Shown here: one piece after another, positions 34,656-44,304 of the stretch
Layout of the letters: each line of letters opens with the position of its first letter
Position numbering within the stretch: the first letter of the stretch is position 1
Assembly: GCA_045531205.1 (NCBI GenBank)
Contig: JAZSDN010000003.1
Location: 1-64,000, forward strand
Reading direction: 5' to 3'
Length of the DNA: 64,000 bases
DNA from: JAZNQL01 sp045531205
GTDB lineage: Bacteria; Bacillota; Clostridia; UMGS1883; UMGS1540
The notes under the pieces: generated by a model
The model's input: only the letters and a program-made list of their open reading frames with translations
Told to the model about the DNA's origin: nothing
The model's database searches: none
Translations under genes and position numbers: made by a program

Positions 34656-36686
34656 ATGGCAGTTCTTTTAATGAAAAAACTTCATATATGCGCTTTGAAA
34701 AAAGATAAAAAGTCTTTGCTTGAATATTTGCAGAAAAAAGGAATAGTGGAAATTGAAAGCATAGAGAAAGAAGAGGGATTTGTAAGTTCAGATTCTTCAT
34801 CAAAACGTCTTTTGTTTGAAAAGCAGTTAAAGGATGCAGAAACCGCAATTTCAATATTGCAGGGCTATTCAGGGAAAAAAGCATCTATGTTCGCTTCGCT
34901 TGAAGGCAGGGGCGAAATAGAAGGCAAAAAACTGCAGGCTGTAATAGATAAAAGCGATGACATAAAATCAACAGTACAGCGTGTTTTGGATTTGCAGACA
35001 TCACTTATTGAAAACAAAGCAAAAATCCAGCAAGAGGCCGATAAAAAAGAAGCTTTAAAACCCTGGGAAGGGCTTGATATCCCCGTAGGATTTACAAAAA
35101 CAAACAAAACTTCTGTTATACTCGGCACTCTTTCGGGCGAGTTTTCATACGAAGATATATGCTTTAAGCTTTCTTCAAAATTAGAAGAGGATTCTCCTTT
35201 TTATCTCGAAACAGTATTTCAGGATAAAGTTCAAACCTGTATAGCTTTGGTTTTACTTTCAAAAGACGAAAAAACGGCTGAAAATATTCTTCGTGATATA
35301 GGATTTTCAAGAATAGCACTAAACACATCTTTGATTCCTTGTGAAGAAATTAAAAATATTGACAAAACAATTCAAGACCTTGAAAAAGAAATACAAAGTA
35401 TAGAAGAAGAATTACGTAAAATAAGTGAGCAGATAAAAAATATACAAATATTTTGTGATTACTGCCGTATAAAGGTTGAAAGATACGAAGTATCAGATAA
35501 AACCCTTGAATCTGAAAACACTTTTCTTATTAGCGGATATGTTCTTGAAAAAGAAGCAGAAAAGATTATAAACCGACTTGAAAAGAAATTTATTTGCTAT
35601 ACATCCCTTACAGAGCCTTGCGAAAATGACGATGTTCCCGTAGCTTTGGAAAACGGAACCGTCGCAAGTGCATTTGAAGGAGTCTTATCTTCTTATGGAC
35701 TTCCTAAAAAAGGAGAGCTTGACCCCTCAAAAGTAATGAGCATTTTTTATATCTTCCTTTTCGGGCTTATGCTTTCGGATGCAGCCTATGGCTTAATAAT
35801 GAGCGTTGTATGCTTTGTAGCATTGAAAAAGTTTCCTAAAATGGGGGAAGGACTTCGCAAAGCCTTGCGTATGTATATGTATTGCGGACTTTCAACCCTT
35901 TTCTGGGGAATTATGTTCGGCGGATATTTTGGGGACGCAATAGACGTAGTGGCAAAAACCTTTTTCGGAGTGCAAATACCCGAAGGCGGTCTTATAAAGC
36001 CCTTGTGGTTTGCACCTATAAACGACCCGATGAAGCTTCTTTTGTATAGCTTGCTTTTTGGGCTTATCCATCTTTTTGCAGGTCTTGGAATGAAAGGCTA
36101 TGCCCTTTTAAAAAATAAAGATTATAAAGGACTTTTTGCTGATGTAATTTTATGGTTCTTCTTTTTAACAGGACTTGTAGGGATATTCCTTCCCACAAAA
36201 ATATTTGCATCAATAGCCGGCTTTGAAGTGATATTCCCTATATGGCTTAATACAACATTTAAAATATTGGCTATAGGCGGAGCCGTGGGAATACTTTTTA
36301 CAGCAGGCGGAGGCAGAAAGAACAAAATCCTCTCTTTGGCACTCGGTGCATATAGCCTTTACGGAATAACAAGCTGGCTTTCCGACTTACTTTCTTATTC
36401 AAGACTTTTAGCATTAGGTCTTGCAACAGGCGTAATAGCACAGGTTATAAACTCAATGGGCTCCATGTTCGGTGGAGGAATTATAGGCGCAGTTATATTT
36501 ATTGTAGTGTTCATTATAGGACATACATTTAATATAGCAATAAATTTGCTTGGGGCGTATGTGCATACAAACCGTTTGCAGTATGTAGAATTTTTCGGTA
36601 AATTCTACGAAGGCGGCGGCAGAGCATTTTCACCTTTTAAGCAGAACACAAAATATGTTGATATCAAGGAGGAAAAAACATTATGA
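34656..36686 (+). CDS. V-type ATP synthase subunit I (a-subunit)
   Basis: The 676-residue stator protein has a long cytoplasmic N-terminal half with coiled coils (about 80-120 and 235-270). The C-terminal half has about seven or eight membrane helices, beginning near FYIFLFGLMLSDAAYGLIM. It carries the ion half-channels that face the K ring. It overlaps the K start by 4 nt. Confidence 0.9.
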   Translation: MAVLLMKKLHICALKKDKKSLLEYLQKKGIVEIESIEKEEGFVSSDSSSKRLLFEKQLKDAETAISILQGYSGKKASMFASLEGRGEIEGKKLQAVIDKSDDIKSTVQRVLDLQTSLIENKAKIQQEADKKEALKPWEGLDIPVGFTKTNKTSVILGTLSGEFSYEDICFKLSSKLEEDSPFYLETVFQDKVQTCIALVLLSKDEKTAENILRDIGFSRIALNTSLIPCEEIKNIDKTIQDLEKEIQSIEEELRKISEQIKNIQIFCDYCRIKVERYEVSDKTLESENTFLISGYVLEKEAEKIINRLEKKFICYTSLTEPCENDDVPVALENGTVASAFEGVLSSYGLPKKGELDPSKVMSIFYIFLFGLMLSDAAYGLIMSVVCFVALKKFPKMGEGLRKALRMYMYCGLSTLFWGIMFGGYFGDAIDVVAKTFFGVQIPEGGLIKPLWFAPINDPMKLLLYSLLFGLIHLFAGLGMKGYALLKNKDYKGLFADVILWFFFLTGLVGIFLPTKIFASIAGFEVIFPIWLNTTFKILAIGGAVGILFTAGGGRKNKILSLALGAYSLYGITSWLSDLLSYSRLLALGLATGVIAQVINSMGSMFGGGIIGAVIFIVVFIIGHTFNIAINLLGAYVHTNRLQYVEFFGKFYEGGGRAFSPFKQNTKYVDIKEEKTL

Positions 36687-37153
36687 CAGGAATAGTTTAC
36701 GCATTACTCGGAGCAGCAGTAGCAGTATTTTTAGCAGGAGCAGGTTCTGCTATAGGTGTAGGAATTGCAGGTCAGGCGGCAGCAGGAGTTGTAAGCGAAG
36801 ACCCAAATAAATTCGCAAAGGTACTTATTATGCAGCTTCTTCCCGGCACACAGGGCATTTACGGCTTGCTTGTAGGCTTTATAGTATTGTCAAAAATAGG
36901 CGTACTCGGAGGTGCCTTGGTTGACTTAACAGTAGCACAGGGACTTTTAATTTTAGCTTCATGCCTTCCAATTGGCATAGTTGGTCTTATTTCGGCTAAA
37001 TATCAGGGACAAACTGCAGCAGCAGGTATCGGTATAGTAGCTAAAAAACCCGAACAGTTTGGTAAAGCAATGCTTTTCCCTGCAATGGTTGAAACTTATG
37101 CAATTTTGGCACTTCTCATTTCAATACTTGCAGTAAACGGAATTCAGTTCTAA
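36683..37153 (+). CDS. V-type ATP synthase subunit K (rotor ring), Na+-type
   Basis: The 156-residue proteolipid has four membrane helices in a duplicated hairpin. It lines up closely with E. hirae NtpK: L53, T56 and Q57 in LLPGTQG, Q108, and E137 in VETYAIL match the sodium ligands L61, T64, Q65, Q110 and E139. A proton-only ring would normally lack the T-Q and second Gln ligands. I infer a sodium-translocating enzyme. Only the second hairpin carries the carboxylate, as in NtpK. Confidence 0.9.
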   Translation: MTGIVYALLGAAVAVFLAGAGSAIGVGIAGQAAAGVVSEDPNKFAKVLIMQLLPGTQGIYGLLVGFIVLSKIGVLGGALVDLTVAQGLLILASCLPIGIVGLISAKYQGQTAAAGIGIVAKKPEQFGKAMLFPAMVETYAILALLISILAVNGIQF

Positions 37154-37164
37154 GAGGTAGTGTA

Positions 37165-37752
37165 ATGGGAATTGAAAAAATAACCGACGAAATAATAAAA
37201 GAGGCGCGCACACAGGCAGAAGAACTTCAAAAAGAATACGATTCAAAAATAAAAGAAATAACCGATAGAATTCTTTTTGATGCACAAAAAGAAAAAGAAA
37301 CCATTGTTTCAAAAATAGATAAAGATAAAGCTTCTGCAGAAACTATGGCAAAATCTTCGGCAGATTTAAAAGCACGCAGAATAATTCTTGAAGCAAAACA
37401 AAAGGTTATATCTGATATCAAAGAAGGAATAACCGATGCAATCTTAAAAATGCCAAAAGAAGAATATTTTGACTTTTTGCTCTCTCTTTTAAAGAAAAAA
37501 ATAACGGGAGCAGAAGGAACGCTTTGCTTTAACACGGCTGACTTAAAAAATATGCCGGCAGATTTTTTAGAAAAGGTTAACCAAATTGCATCCCCTTTAG
37601 GCGGAAAAATAACCCTTTCAAAAGAAACAGCCGATATAGACGGTGGATTTTTGCTTTCTTATGGAGATGTAGTTGAAAATACATCACTTAAAGCACTTAT
37701 AAACGAAAACAGCGATACAATATCGGATATTATAAGCAAAACAGTTTTCTGA
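37165..37752 (+). CDS. V-type ATP synthase subunit E
   Basis: The 195-residue peripheral stalk subunit has a long N-terminal helix (about 5-80, rich in E/K/Q/A) that would pair with subunit H. A compact C-terminal domain ends in SDTISDIISKTVF and binds the head. DGGFLL is typical of the E C-terminal domain. It lies 11 nt after K and 25 nt before C. Confidence 0.85.
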   Translation: MGIEKITDEIIKEARTQAEELQKEYDSKIKEITDRILFDAQKEKETIVSKIDKDKASAETMAKSSADLKARRIILEAKQKVISDIKEGITDAILKMPKEEYFDFLLSLLKKKITGAEGTLCFNTADLKNMPADFLEKVNQIASPLGGKITLSKETADIDGGFLLSYGDVVENTSLKALINENSDTISDIISKTVF

Positions 37753-37777
37753 TTTTCGGAAAGGAAGGTTAGGGCGT

Positions 37778-38728
37778 ATGGAAAATTATGCTTACGCTGT
37801 AGCCCGCATAAGGGCACTCGAAATAAATCTTATAACCAATGCCGATATCGACAGACTTATGGCTTGTGGCGATACCGAAAGTTCATTGCGCCTTCTTTCT
37901 GAAAAAGGCTGGGATACCGAAAATTATGAACTTATGTTTTCAAAGGAAAGAGAAAAAACATGGAAAACGGTAAACGAGCTTATTGATGTTTCATTACTTT
38001 CGGTTTTTTCGTTTGAAAAAGATTTTCATAATTTAAAAGCAGCAATAAAAAGTCTTATAACAAACGATATACCAGACGGAATTTTTTATCTAGACGCATC
38101 TTTTGATAAAGATACACTTTTAAGTGCGGTAACCGAAAAAGCGTTTGAAAAACTTCCAAAGTATATGCAGTCTCCTGCACAGGAAGCGTATGAAACGCTG
38201 ATGCACACAAGCGACGGACAGCTTTGCGATATGATACTCGATAAAGCAACCCTTCTTGCAATAAAAGAAGCGGCAGAAAATTCAAAAGAAGAAATACTTA
38301 AAGATTATGCAAAATCTTATATCGAAACCGCAAACATAAAAATAGCGGTACGCTGTGCAAAAACAAATAAAAGTGAAGAATTTACTTTTAATGCTCTGGC
38401 ACCGTGCGACAGTATAAATATTCGCGATTTGTCAAGGGCAGCAGCCGGTGGGGCAGAAGAATTAGCAGAATATCTTTCAGAAAGCGGATTTTCAAAAGCT
38501 GTAGAGAAGCTTAAAAAATCGGTAAACGCTTTTGAGTGTTGGTGTGATAATAACATAATAGATGCAATTCTCCCTCAAAAATACAATCCGTTTTCAGCAG
38601 GACCTGTAATTGCATATTATCTCGCACGCGAAAACGAAATAAAAACGGTTAAAATTATTTTAACCTGTAAACAAAACGGCTTTTCTGACGAAAGTATCAG
38701 GGAAAGGGTAAGGAAAATGTATGAGTAA
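37778..38728 (+). CDS. V-type ATP synthase subunit C (central d-like)
   Basis: The 316-residue all-helical protein has the AtpC/NtpC pattern: ARIRALE at the N-terminus, a central DIPDG segment and a C-terminal YLARENEIKTVKII. It forms the funnel that joins the K ring to the central rotor. It overlaps subunit F by 8 nt. Confidence 0.85.
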   Translation: MENYAYAVARIRALEINLITNADIDRLMACGDTESSLRLLSEKGWDTENYELMFSKEREKTWKTVNELIDVSLLSVFSFEKDFHNLKAAIKSLITNDIPDGIFYLDASFDKDTLLSAVTEKAFEKLPKYMQSPAQEAYETLMHTSDGQLCDMILDKATLLAIKEAAENSKEEILKDYAKSYIETANIKIAVRCAKTNKSEEFTFNALAPCDSINIRDLSRAAAGGAEELAEYLSESGFSKAVEKLKKSVNAFECWCDNNIIDAILPQKYNPFSAGPVIAYYLARENEIKTVKIILTCKQNGFSDESIRERVRKMYE

Positions 38729-39041
38729 AGTAGCAGTAATGGGCGATTATGACAGTATATACGGCTTTGCGGCAATCGGACTCGAGATATTTCCCGAAAC
38801 TCAGCCCGAAAAAGCAGCAGAAAAGCTTAAAAATCTGGCAGAAGCCGGATATATGGTCATTTATATAACAGAAAATTTAGCCTCAAAAATCAGCGAAGAA
38901 ATAGCTGAATATAAAACCCGTATATTGCCGTCAATAATTTTGATTCCCGGAGTAGTGGGAAATACGGGCGAAGGTATAATAAACGTAAAAAAATCGGTTG
39001 AACAGGCAGTAGGTTCTGACATATTGTTCTCTGATAAATAA
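38721..39041 (+). CDS. V-type ATP synthase subunit F
   Basis: The 106-residue protein has a Rossmann-like F fold with AVMGDYDSIYGFAAIG at its start and PSIILIPGVVG before the C-terminal helix. It binds the D shaft in the central rotor and corresponds to NtpG in E. hirae gene order. Confidence 0.9.
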   Translation: MSKVAVMGDYDSIYGFAAIGLEIFPETQPEKAAEKLKNLAEAGYMVIYITENLASKISEEIAEYKTRILPSIILIPGVVGNTGEGIINVKKSVEQAVGSDILFSDK

Positions 39042-39052
39042 GAGGTGTTATT

Positions 39053-40819
39053 ATGAGTATAGGAAGAATTAAAAAAATTGCAGGACCATTGGTAATAGCA
39101 GAAGGTATGAAAGACGCCAATATGTTTGACGTTGTAAGAGTAAGCGAAAAACGTCTTATAGGCGAAGTTATAGAAATGCACGGGGACGAGGCATCCATTC
39201 AGGTATATGAGGAAACATCGGGCTTAAAACCCGGTGAACCTGTTGAATCAACAGAAATTCCGCTTTGTGCAGAACTCGGCCCCGGTCTTATAGAAAGTAT
39301 ATACGATGGTATCCAAAGACCCCTTGTAGCCATTATGGAAAAATGCGGGAATAACCTTGAGCGAGGAGTTGAAGTTCCTTCTCTTAACCGTGAAAAGGTA
39401 TGGACATTTAATGCAACCGCTTCTGTAGGTGACAATGTTTTAGGCGGAGATATTTTGGGAACAGTACAGGAAACCCCCGTTGTTCTTCACAAAATAATGG
39501 TGCCAAACGGTATAAAAGGTGTTATAACACAAATTACATCAGGCGACTTTAAAGTTTCCGATGTTGTGGCAAAAATCAAAACAGATAAAGGCGAAGAAGA
39601 AGTTACACTTATGCAAAAATGGCCTGTACGAAGAGGCCGCCCCTATAAAGAAAAACTGCAGCCTTCAATGCCGCTTGTAACAGGAACAAGAGTTATAGAT
39701 ATGTTTTTCCCAATAGCAAAAGGCGGTGTAGCAACAGTACCCGGACCTTTCGGCAGCGGAAAAACAGTAGTACAGCATCAGCTTGCAAAATGGGCAGATG
39801 CAGATATAGTTGTGTATATAGGCTGCGGAGAACGTGGAAACGAAATGACCGACGTTTTAAACGAATTCCCCGAACTTATCGACCCCAAAACAGGTCGTTC
39901 GCTTATGGAACGTACAGTGTTGATAGCAAACACCTCGGATATGCCTGTTGCGGCAAGAGAAGCATCAATATACACAGGTATCACAATAGCAGAATATTTC
40001 CGTGATATGGGTTATTCGGTAGCACTTATGGCAGACTCAACCTCACGTTGGGCAGAAGCACTTCGTGAAATGTCAGGAAGACTTCAGGAAATGCCCGGTG
40101 AAGAAGGCTACCCTGCATACCTCGGAAGCCGTCTTGCACAGTTCTACGAAAGAGCGGGATATGTTATCTCAAACGGAACAGAGGGAAGAGAAGGTGCACT
40201 TTCAGTAATCGGTGCCGTATCACCTCCCGGTGGTGATATTTCAGAACCCGTAGCACAGGCAACACTCCGTATAGTAAAAGTATTCTGGGGACTTGACTCG
40301 GCACTTGCATACAAACGTCACTTCCCGGCAATAAACTGGCTTAACAGCTATTCGCTTTATCAGGAAGATACAGGCAAATGGTTTAACAAAAATATATCTG
40401 ACGAGTGGACAGAAGCACGTGCCGCTATGATGCGTCTTTTGCAGGAAGAAAGCGAGCTTGACGAAATAGTAAAAATGGTAGGTATAGATGCCTTGTCATC
40501 GCAGGACAGAATAAAAATGGAAGCTGCACGCAGTATCCGTGAAGACTTCTTGCATCAGAACTCGTTCCACGAAACAGATACTTATACAACCCCTGATAAA
40601 CAGATTTTAATGGCAAAGCTTATTTTGGCATATTATCAAAAAGCAATGCAGGGACTTGAAAATAAAGCAGATATGAGAGAGATTATAAATCTCCCTGTAA
40701 GAGAACAAATAGGCCGTTTTAAATATGTAAAAGAAGAAAACTGCAAAGCAGAATACGAAAAAGTTTATAACGAGCTTGAAAATCAGATTAACACACTTAT
40801 AAGTAAGGAGGAAGACTGA
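39053..40819 (+). CDS. V-type ATP synthase catalytic subunit A
   Basis: The 588-residue catalytic subunit has the P-loop GPFGSGKT (231-238), preceded by the non-homologous bulge region (about 115-190) that marks A subunits. The catalytic glutamate lies in GCGERGNE and the SxSRWAEA region is DSTSRWAEALRE. Three copies alternate with B in the head. It shares a one-base stop/start (TGATG) with B. Confidence 0.95.
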   Translation: MSIGRIKKIAGPLVIAEGMKDANMFDVVRVSEKRLIGEVIEMHGDEASIQVYEETSGLKPGEPVESTEIPLCAELGPGLIESIYDGIQRPLVAIMEKCGNNLERGVEVPSLNREKVWTFNATASVGDNVLGGDILGTVQETPVVLHKIMVPNGIKGVITQITSGDFKVSDVVAKIKTDKGEEEVTLMQKWPVRRGRPYKEKLQPSMPLVTGTRVIDMFFPIAKGGVATVPGPFGSGKTVVQHQLAKWADADIVVYIGCGERGNEMTDVLNEFPELIDPKTGRSLMERTVLIANTSDMPVAAREASIYTGITIAEYFRDMGYSVALMADSTSRWAEALREMSGRLQEMPGEEGYPAYLGSRLAQFYERAGYVISNGTEGREGALSVIGAVSPPGGDISEPVAQATLRIVKVFWGLDSALAYKRHFPAINWLNSYSLYQEDTGKWFNKNISDEWTEARAAMMRLLQEESELDEIVKMVGIDALSSQDRIKMEAARSIREDFLHQNSFHETDTYTTPDKQILMAKLILAYYQKAMQGLENKADMREIINLPVREQIGRFKYVKEENCKAEYEKVYNELENQINTLISKEED

Positions 40820-42192
40820 TGCCAAAAGAATATAAAACAATTCAGGAAGTAGCAGGTCCTCTTATGCTTGTTTCGGGCGTTGAAGGGGTATCCTATGACG
40901 AACTTGGCGAAATAGAACTTGCATCAGGCGAAACACGTCGTTGTAAAGTATTAGAAGTAAACGGAAACAATGTACTTGTACAGCTTTTCGAAAATGCCGT
41001 TGGTATAAACCTTTCCGACAGTAAGGTGCGTTTTATGGGCAGAAGTATGCAACTTGGCGTATCAGAAGATATGCTTGGCAGAGTATTCAACGGTCTTGGT
41101 ATGCCTATAGATAACGGCCCCGAAATTTTGCCGGCAGAACGCCGCGATATAAACGGCTTGCCTATGAACCCCGCAGCACGTAACTATCCTAACGAATTTA
41201 TACAAACAGGCGTTTCAGCAATCGACGGACTTAATACCCTCGTAAGAGGACAGAAGTTACCTATATTTTCAGCTTCAGGCTTGCCTCACGCACAGCTTGC
41301 AGCGCAGATAGCAAGACAGGCAAAGGTAAGAGGAACTGATGACCAGTTTGCCGTTGTATTTGCAGCAATGGGTATTACCTTTGAAGAAGCAAACTTCTTT
41401 ATCGAAAGCTTTAAAGAAACAGGCGCAATAGACAGAACAACCCTTTTCATAAACCTTGCAAACGACCCTGCAGTTGAGCGTATAGCAACCCCCCGTATGG
41501 CACTTACAGCAGCAGAATATCTTGCATTTGAAAAGGATATGCACGTTCTTGTAATATTAACCGATATAACAAACTATGCAGACGCACTTCGTGAAGTATC
41601 TGCCGCACGAAAAGAGGTTCCGGGTCGCCGTGGTTACCCGGGATATATGTATACAGACCTTGCAACTTTATACGAAAGAGCAGGCCGTCAGCGCGGCAAA
41701 AAGGGAAGTATCACAATGATGCCCATCCTCACTATGCCCGAAGATGATAAAACACATCCAATTCCTGACTTAACAGGCTATATAACAGAAGGACAGATAA
41801 TCCTAAGCCGTGAGCTTTACCGTAAAGGCGTAGAGCCTCCCATTGATGTTCTTCCTTCACTTTCAAGACTTAAGGATAAAGGTATAGGCGAAGGTAAAAC
41901 AAGAGCCGACCATTCAAACGTTTTAAATCAGCTTTTCTCGGCGTATGCAAGAGGTAAAGAAGCAAAAGAACTTATGACAATCTTAGGTGAAGCAGCACTT
42001 TCCGAAATTGACTTAAAATATGCACACTTCTCCGAAGAATTCGAACAGGAATATTTGTCACAAGGCTATAAAGCAGACAGAAGCATAGAAGAAACCTTAA
42101 AGGTAGGCTGGAGACTTTTGTCACTTCTCCCAAGAAGCGAATTAAAACGTATAGACGATAAGTTCCTTGATGAGTATTACGGTAAGGAGTGA
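40819..42192 (+). CDS. V-type ATP synthase subunit B
   Basis: The 457-residue non-catalytic head subunit resembles A but lacks the P-loop (SASGLPHAQLAAQIAR in its place). It ends with a long helical C-terminus. TDITNYADALREVS and PGRRGYPGYMYTDLA are family hallmarks. It interfaces with A to make the nucleotide sites. Confidence 0.95.
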   Translation: MPKEYKTIQEVAGPLMLVSGVEGVSYDELGEIELASGETRRCKVLEVNGNNVLVQLFENAVGINLSDSKVRFMGRSMQLGVSEDMLGRVFNGLGMPIDNGPEILPAERRDINGLPMNPAARNYPNEFIQTGVSAIDGLNTLVRGQKLPIFSASGLPHAQLAAQIARQAKVRGTDDQFAVVFAAMGITFEEANFFIESFKETGAIDRTTLFINLANDPAVERIATPRMALTAAEYLAFEKDMHVLVILTDITNYADALREVSAARKEVPGRRGYPGYMYTDLATLYERAGRQRGKKGSITMMPILTMPEDDKTHPIPDLTGYITEGQIILSRELYRKGVEPPIDVLPSLSRLKDKGIGEGKTRADHSNVLNQLFSAYARGKEAKELMTILGEAALSEIDLKYAHFSEEFEQEYLSQGYKADRSIEETLKVGWRLLSLLPRSELKRIDDKFLDEYYGKE

Positions 42193-42197
42193 TATAA

Positions 42198-42860
42198 ATG
42201 GCTTCTGTACAGGTAAATCCCACCAGAATGGAGCTTACCCGCCTTAAAAAGAAGCTTAAAACAGCCGTTGGCGGACATAAACTCCTAAAAGATAAGCTTG
42301 ACGAACTTATGCGTCGCTTTTTAGAGCTTGTGCGATATAATATGGAGCTTCGTTTAAAGGTTGAAGAGGGAATAAAAGGCTCAAATCAAAAATTCGTTGT
42401 AGCAAAGGCAACAATGCCAAAGGAAGCTTTAAAAACTGCATTTATGGCACCAAAACAAAAGGTAGAGCTTGAGTTTAAACCGCAGAATGTAATGAGCGTA
42501 GAAATACCGTCTTTTGAAGCAAAAACAAAAACCGCCGATAAAAACGATATTTATTCATACGGCTTTGCCTTTACTTCAGCAGACCTTGATACGGCAGTAA
42601 AATCACTCTCCGATGTTTTTGAAGAAATGTTAAAGCTCGCCCAGTGCGAAAAAGCGTGTCAGCTTATGGCAGGCGAAATCGAAAAAACAAGAAGAAGAGT
42701 AAACGCCTTAGAACACGTTGTAATTCCCGATACAAAAGAAAAAATAAAATATATAACAATGAAGCTTGACGAAAATGAGCGTTCCACACAGGTCCGACTT
42801 ATGAAGGTTAAGGATATGATGATACGCGAACAAATCGAAAAACAAAAACAGACAAATTAA
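42198..42860 (+). CDS. V-type ATP synthase subunit D (central shaft)
   Basis: The 220-residue protein has the D hallmark NPTRMELTRLKKKL at its start, then two long antiparallel helices that make the rotor shaft, with RRVNALEHVVIP near 170. It is the last gene, and the order H-I-K-E-C-F-A-B-D matches the E. hirae ntp operon. A strong terminator follows at once. Confidence 0.95.
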   Translation: MASVQVNPTRMELTRLKKKLKTAVGGHKLLKDKLDELMRRFLELVRYNMELRLKVEEGIKGSNQKFVVAKATMPKEALKTAFMAPKQKVELEFKPQNVMSVEIPSFEAKTKTADKNDIYSYGFAFTSADLDTAVKSLSDVFEEMLKLAQCEKACQLMAGEIEKTRRRVNALEHVVIPDTKEKIKYITMKLDENERSTQVRLMKVKDMMIREQIEKQKQTN

Positions 42861-42862
42861 CA

Positions 42863-42900
42863 AAAAGGAGATGCAAAAAAATTTTTGCATCTCCTTTTCT
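42863..42900 (+). terminator. Terminator of the V-ATPase operon
   Basis: A 17-bp perfect stem (AAAAGGAGATGC and its complement, extended by A/T pairs) with a minimal loop and a T tract. The GGAG it contains is paired and should not act as a ribosome site. Confidence 0.9.
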
Positions 42901-42901
42901 G

Positions 42902-42930
42902 TTGACTTTTAACTTCGCTTGTGTTACAAT
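42902..42930 (+). promoter_or_regulatory. SigA-type promoter of the GH1 unit
   Basis: TTGACT (42902-42907), 17-nt spacer, TACAAT (42925-42930) with an extended TG. It lies right after the V-ATPase terminator, so GH1 and the next genes are a separate unit. Confidence 0.75.
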
Positions 42931-42965
42931 TTGAATGGTTAGTTTTTGCAGGAGGATAAATTAAA

Positions 42966-44267
42966 ATGTATGACGTTTTTTCATTACCTGACTTTAAGTT
43001 TTCAAAAAATTTCCTTTGGGGTGTGGCAACTGCAGGTCACCAGATAGAAGGAAATAATATTCATAGCGGGCACTGGAAAAGAGAACTGGAGAGACCAAAG
43101 GATCCTACAGGAATTTATGTGCCGTCAGGTATGGCATGTAACCATTATAATATGGTGGATGAAGACATTTCAATTATTGAAAAGCTTTCTGTCAAGATTT
43201 ATCGTATGAGTGTGGAATGGTCACGTATAGAACCAAAAGAGGGAGAATTTTGTCAAGAGGCAATTGATCATTATCTGTATGAACTCGAAAACCTTAAAAA
43301 GCGTGGTATCAAGGTGTGCCTTACACTGGTACATTTCGTTCTGCCGCTTTGGTTTGAAGAAAAAGGTGGGATGAACACACCTGATAACCTTCCGTATTTC
43401 GAAAAATATCTCAAAAAGGTAATACCTATTTTCTCTCCTTATGTTGATATGTGGACTGTTCTTAACGAATTTAACTGCGGTACATCCATAGAAGCCTGCA
43501 AAAATAAGATGAGCGTTATACGTTATCATGCGCTCGGTTACCACTTTATAAAGGCATATTCTAAAGCACCTGTTTCCACAGCACATGCACTTATCCTTTT
43601 TGAACCATATCGAAAGTACGATAAGTTCGATAACGCTGCTGCAAGTCTTAAAGACTGCTATGTAAACGAATTTTTCTTTAACGCTATTCGAACGGGCGAG
43701 GTTGTTTTTCCCTTCCTCGAAGGATATTTTGACAAAGAAATTAAAAACACCTGTGATTTCTGGGCAATTAATATCTATACAAGAAGTATGGTTGATGCAA
43801 GAAAAGATGATGCAAAAACCATTCCGTATCACCATAAAGATATGAAGATGCTTCCAATGGAAGGATTTTATCATAGAGAAATGTATCCTGAAACTATTAT
43901 TCACCAATTAAGCCGTCTTAAGGATTTACCTGTGCACATTACAGAAAACGGTTGTAGTTGCTATGATGATGATTTTCGTATTGTGTATCTCGCACTTTAT
44001 TTAAATGCTATACACGAAGCAATTGAAAGCGGCATTGACATACAAAGTTATATGCATTGGTCATTACTCGACAATTATGAGTGGGGCACTTTTGCACCGC
44101 GATTCGGGCTTGTGGATGTTAACTTTAAAACCTTTGAGAGAAAAATTAAAAAAAGTGGCTACTTTTTCTGTGATATAATAAAGAATAATGGTTTTTCGCA
44201 GGATATTTTAAGAAAATATCTGGATAAACTTCCGCTTCTTCAAAAGTATACACTCCGCGAAGATTAA
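42966..44267 (+). CDS. Glycoside hydrolase family 1 protein
   Basis: The 433-residue cytoplasmic enzyme has the GH1 N-terminus FLWGVATAGHQIEG. The acid/base motif reads VLNEFN (usual NEP; the Glu is kept, the Pro is not). The nucleophile motif is ITENG, and HWSLLDNYEW is present. It should hydrolyse a beta-glucoside, beta-galactoside or related (possibly phosphorylated) sugar. No PTS gene is adjacent, so phospho-substrates are less likely. Isoleucine codons here look richer in ATT than in the neighbours, hinting at acquisition; this was judged by eye only. Confidence 0.85.
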   Translation: MYDVFSLPDFKFSKNFLWGVATAGHQIEGNNIHSGHWKRELERPKDPTGIYVPSGMACNHYNMVDEDISIIEKLSVKIYRMSVEWSRIEPKEGEFCQEAIDHYLYELENLKKRGIKVCLTLVHFVLPLWFEEKGGMNTPDNLPYFEKYLKKVIPIFSPYVDMWTVLNEFNCGTSIEACKNKMSVIRYHALGYHFIKAYSKAPVSTAHALILFEPYRKYDKFDNAAASLKDCYVNEFFFNAIRTGEVVFPFLEGYFDKEIKNTCDFWAINIYTRSMVDARKDDAKTIPYHHKDMKMLPMEGFYHREMYPETIIHQLSRLKDLPVHITENGCSCYDDDFRIVYLALYLNAIHEAIESGIDIQSYMHWSLLDNYEWGTFAPRFGLVDVNFKTFERKIKKSGYFFCDIIKNNGFSQDILRKYLDKLPLLQKYTLRED

Positions 44268-44304
44268 CATAAAAAATCAAATCAGAAAAAACGAGGTAAA
44301 AACC

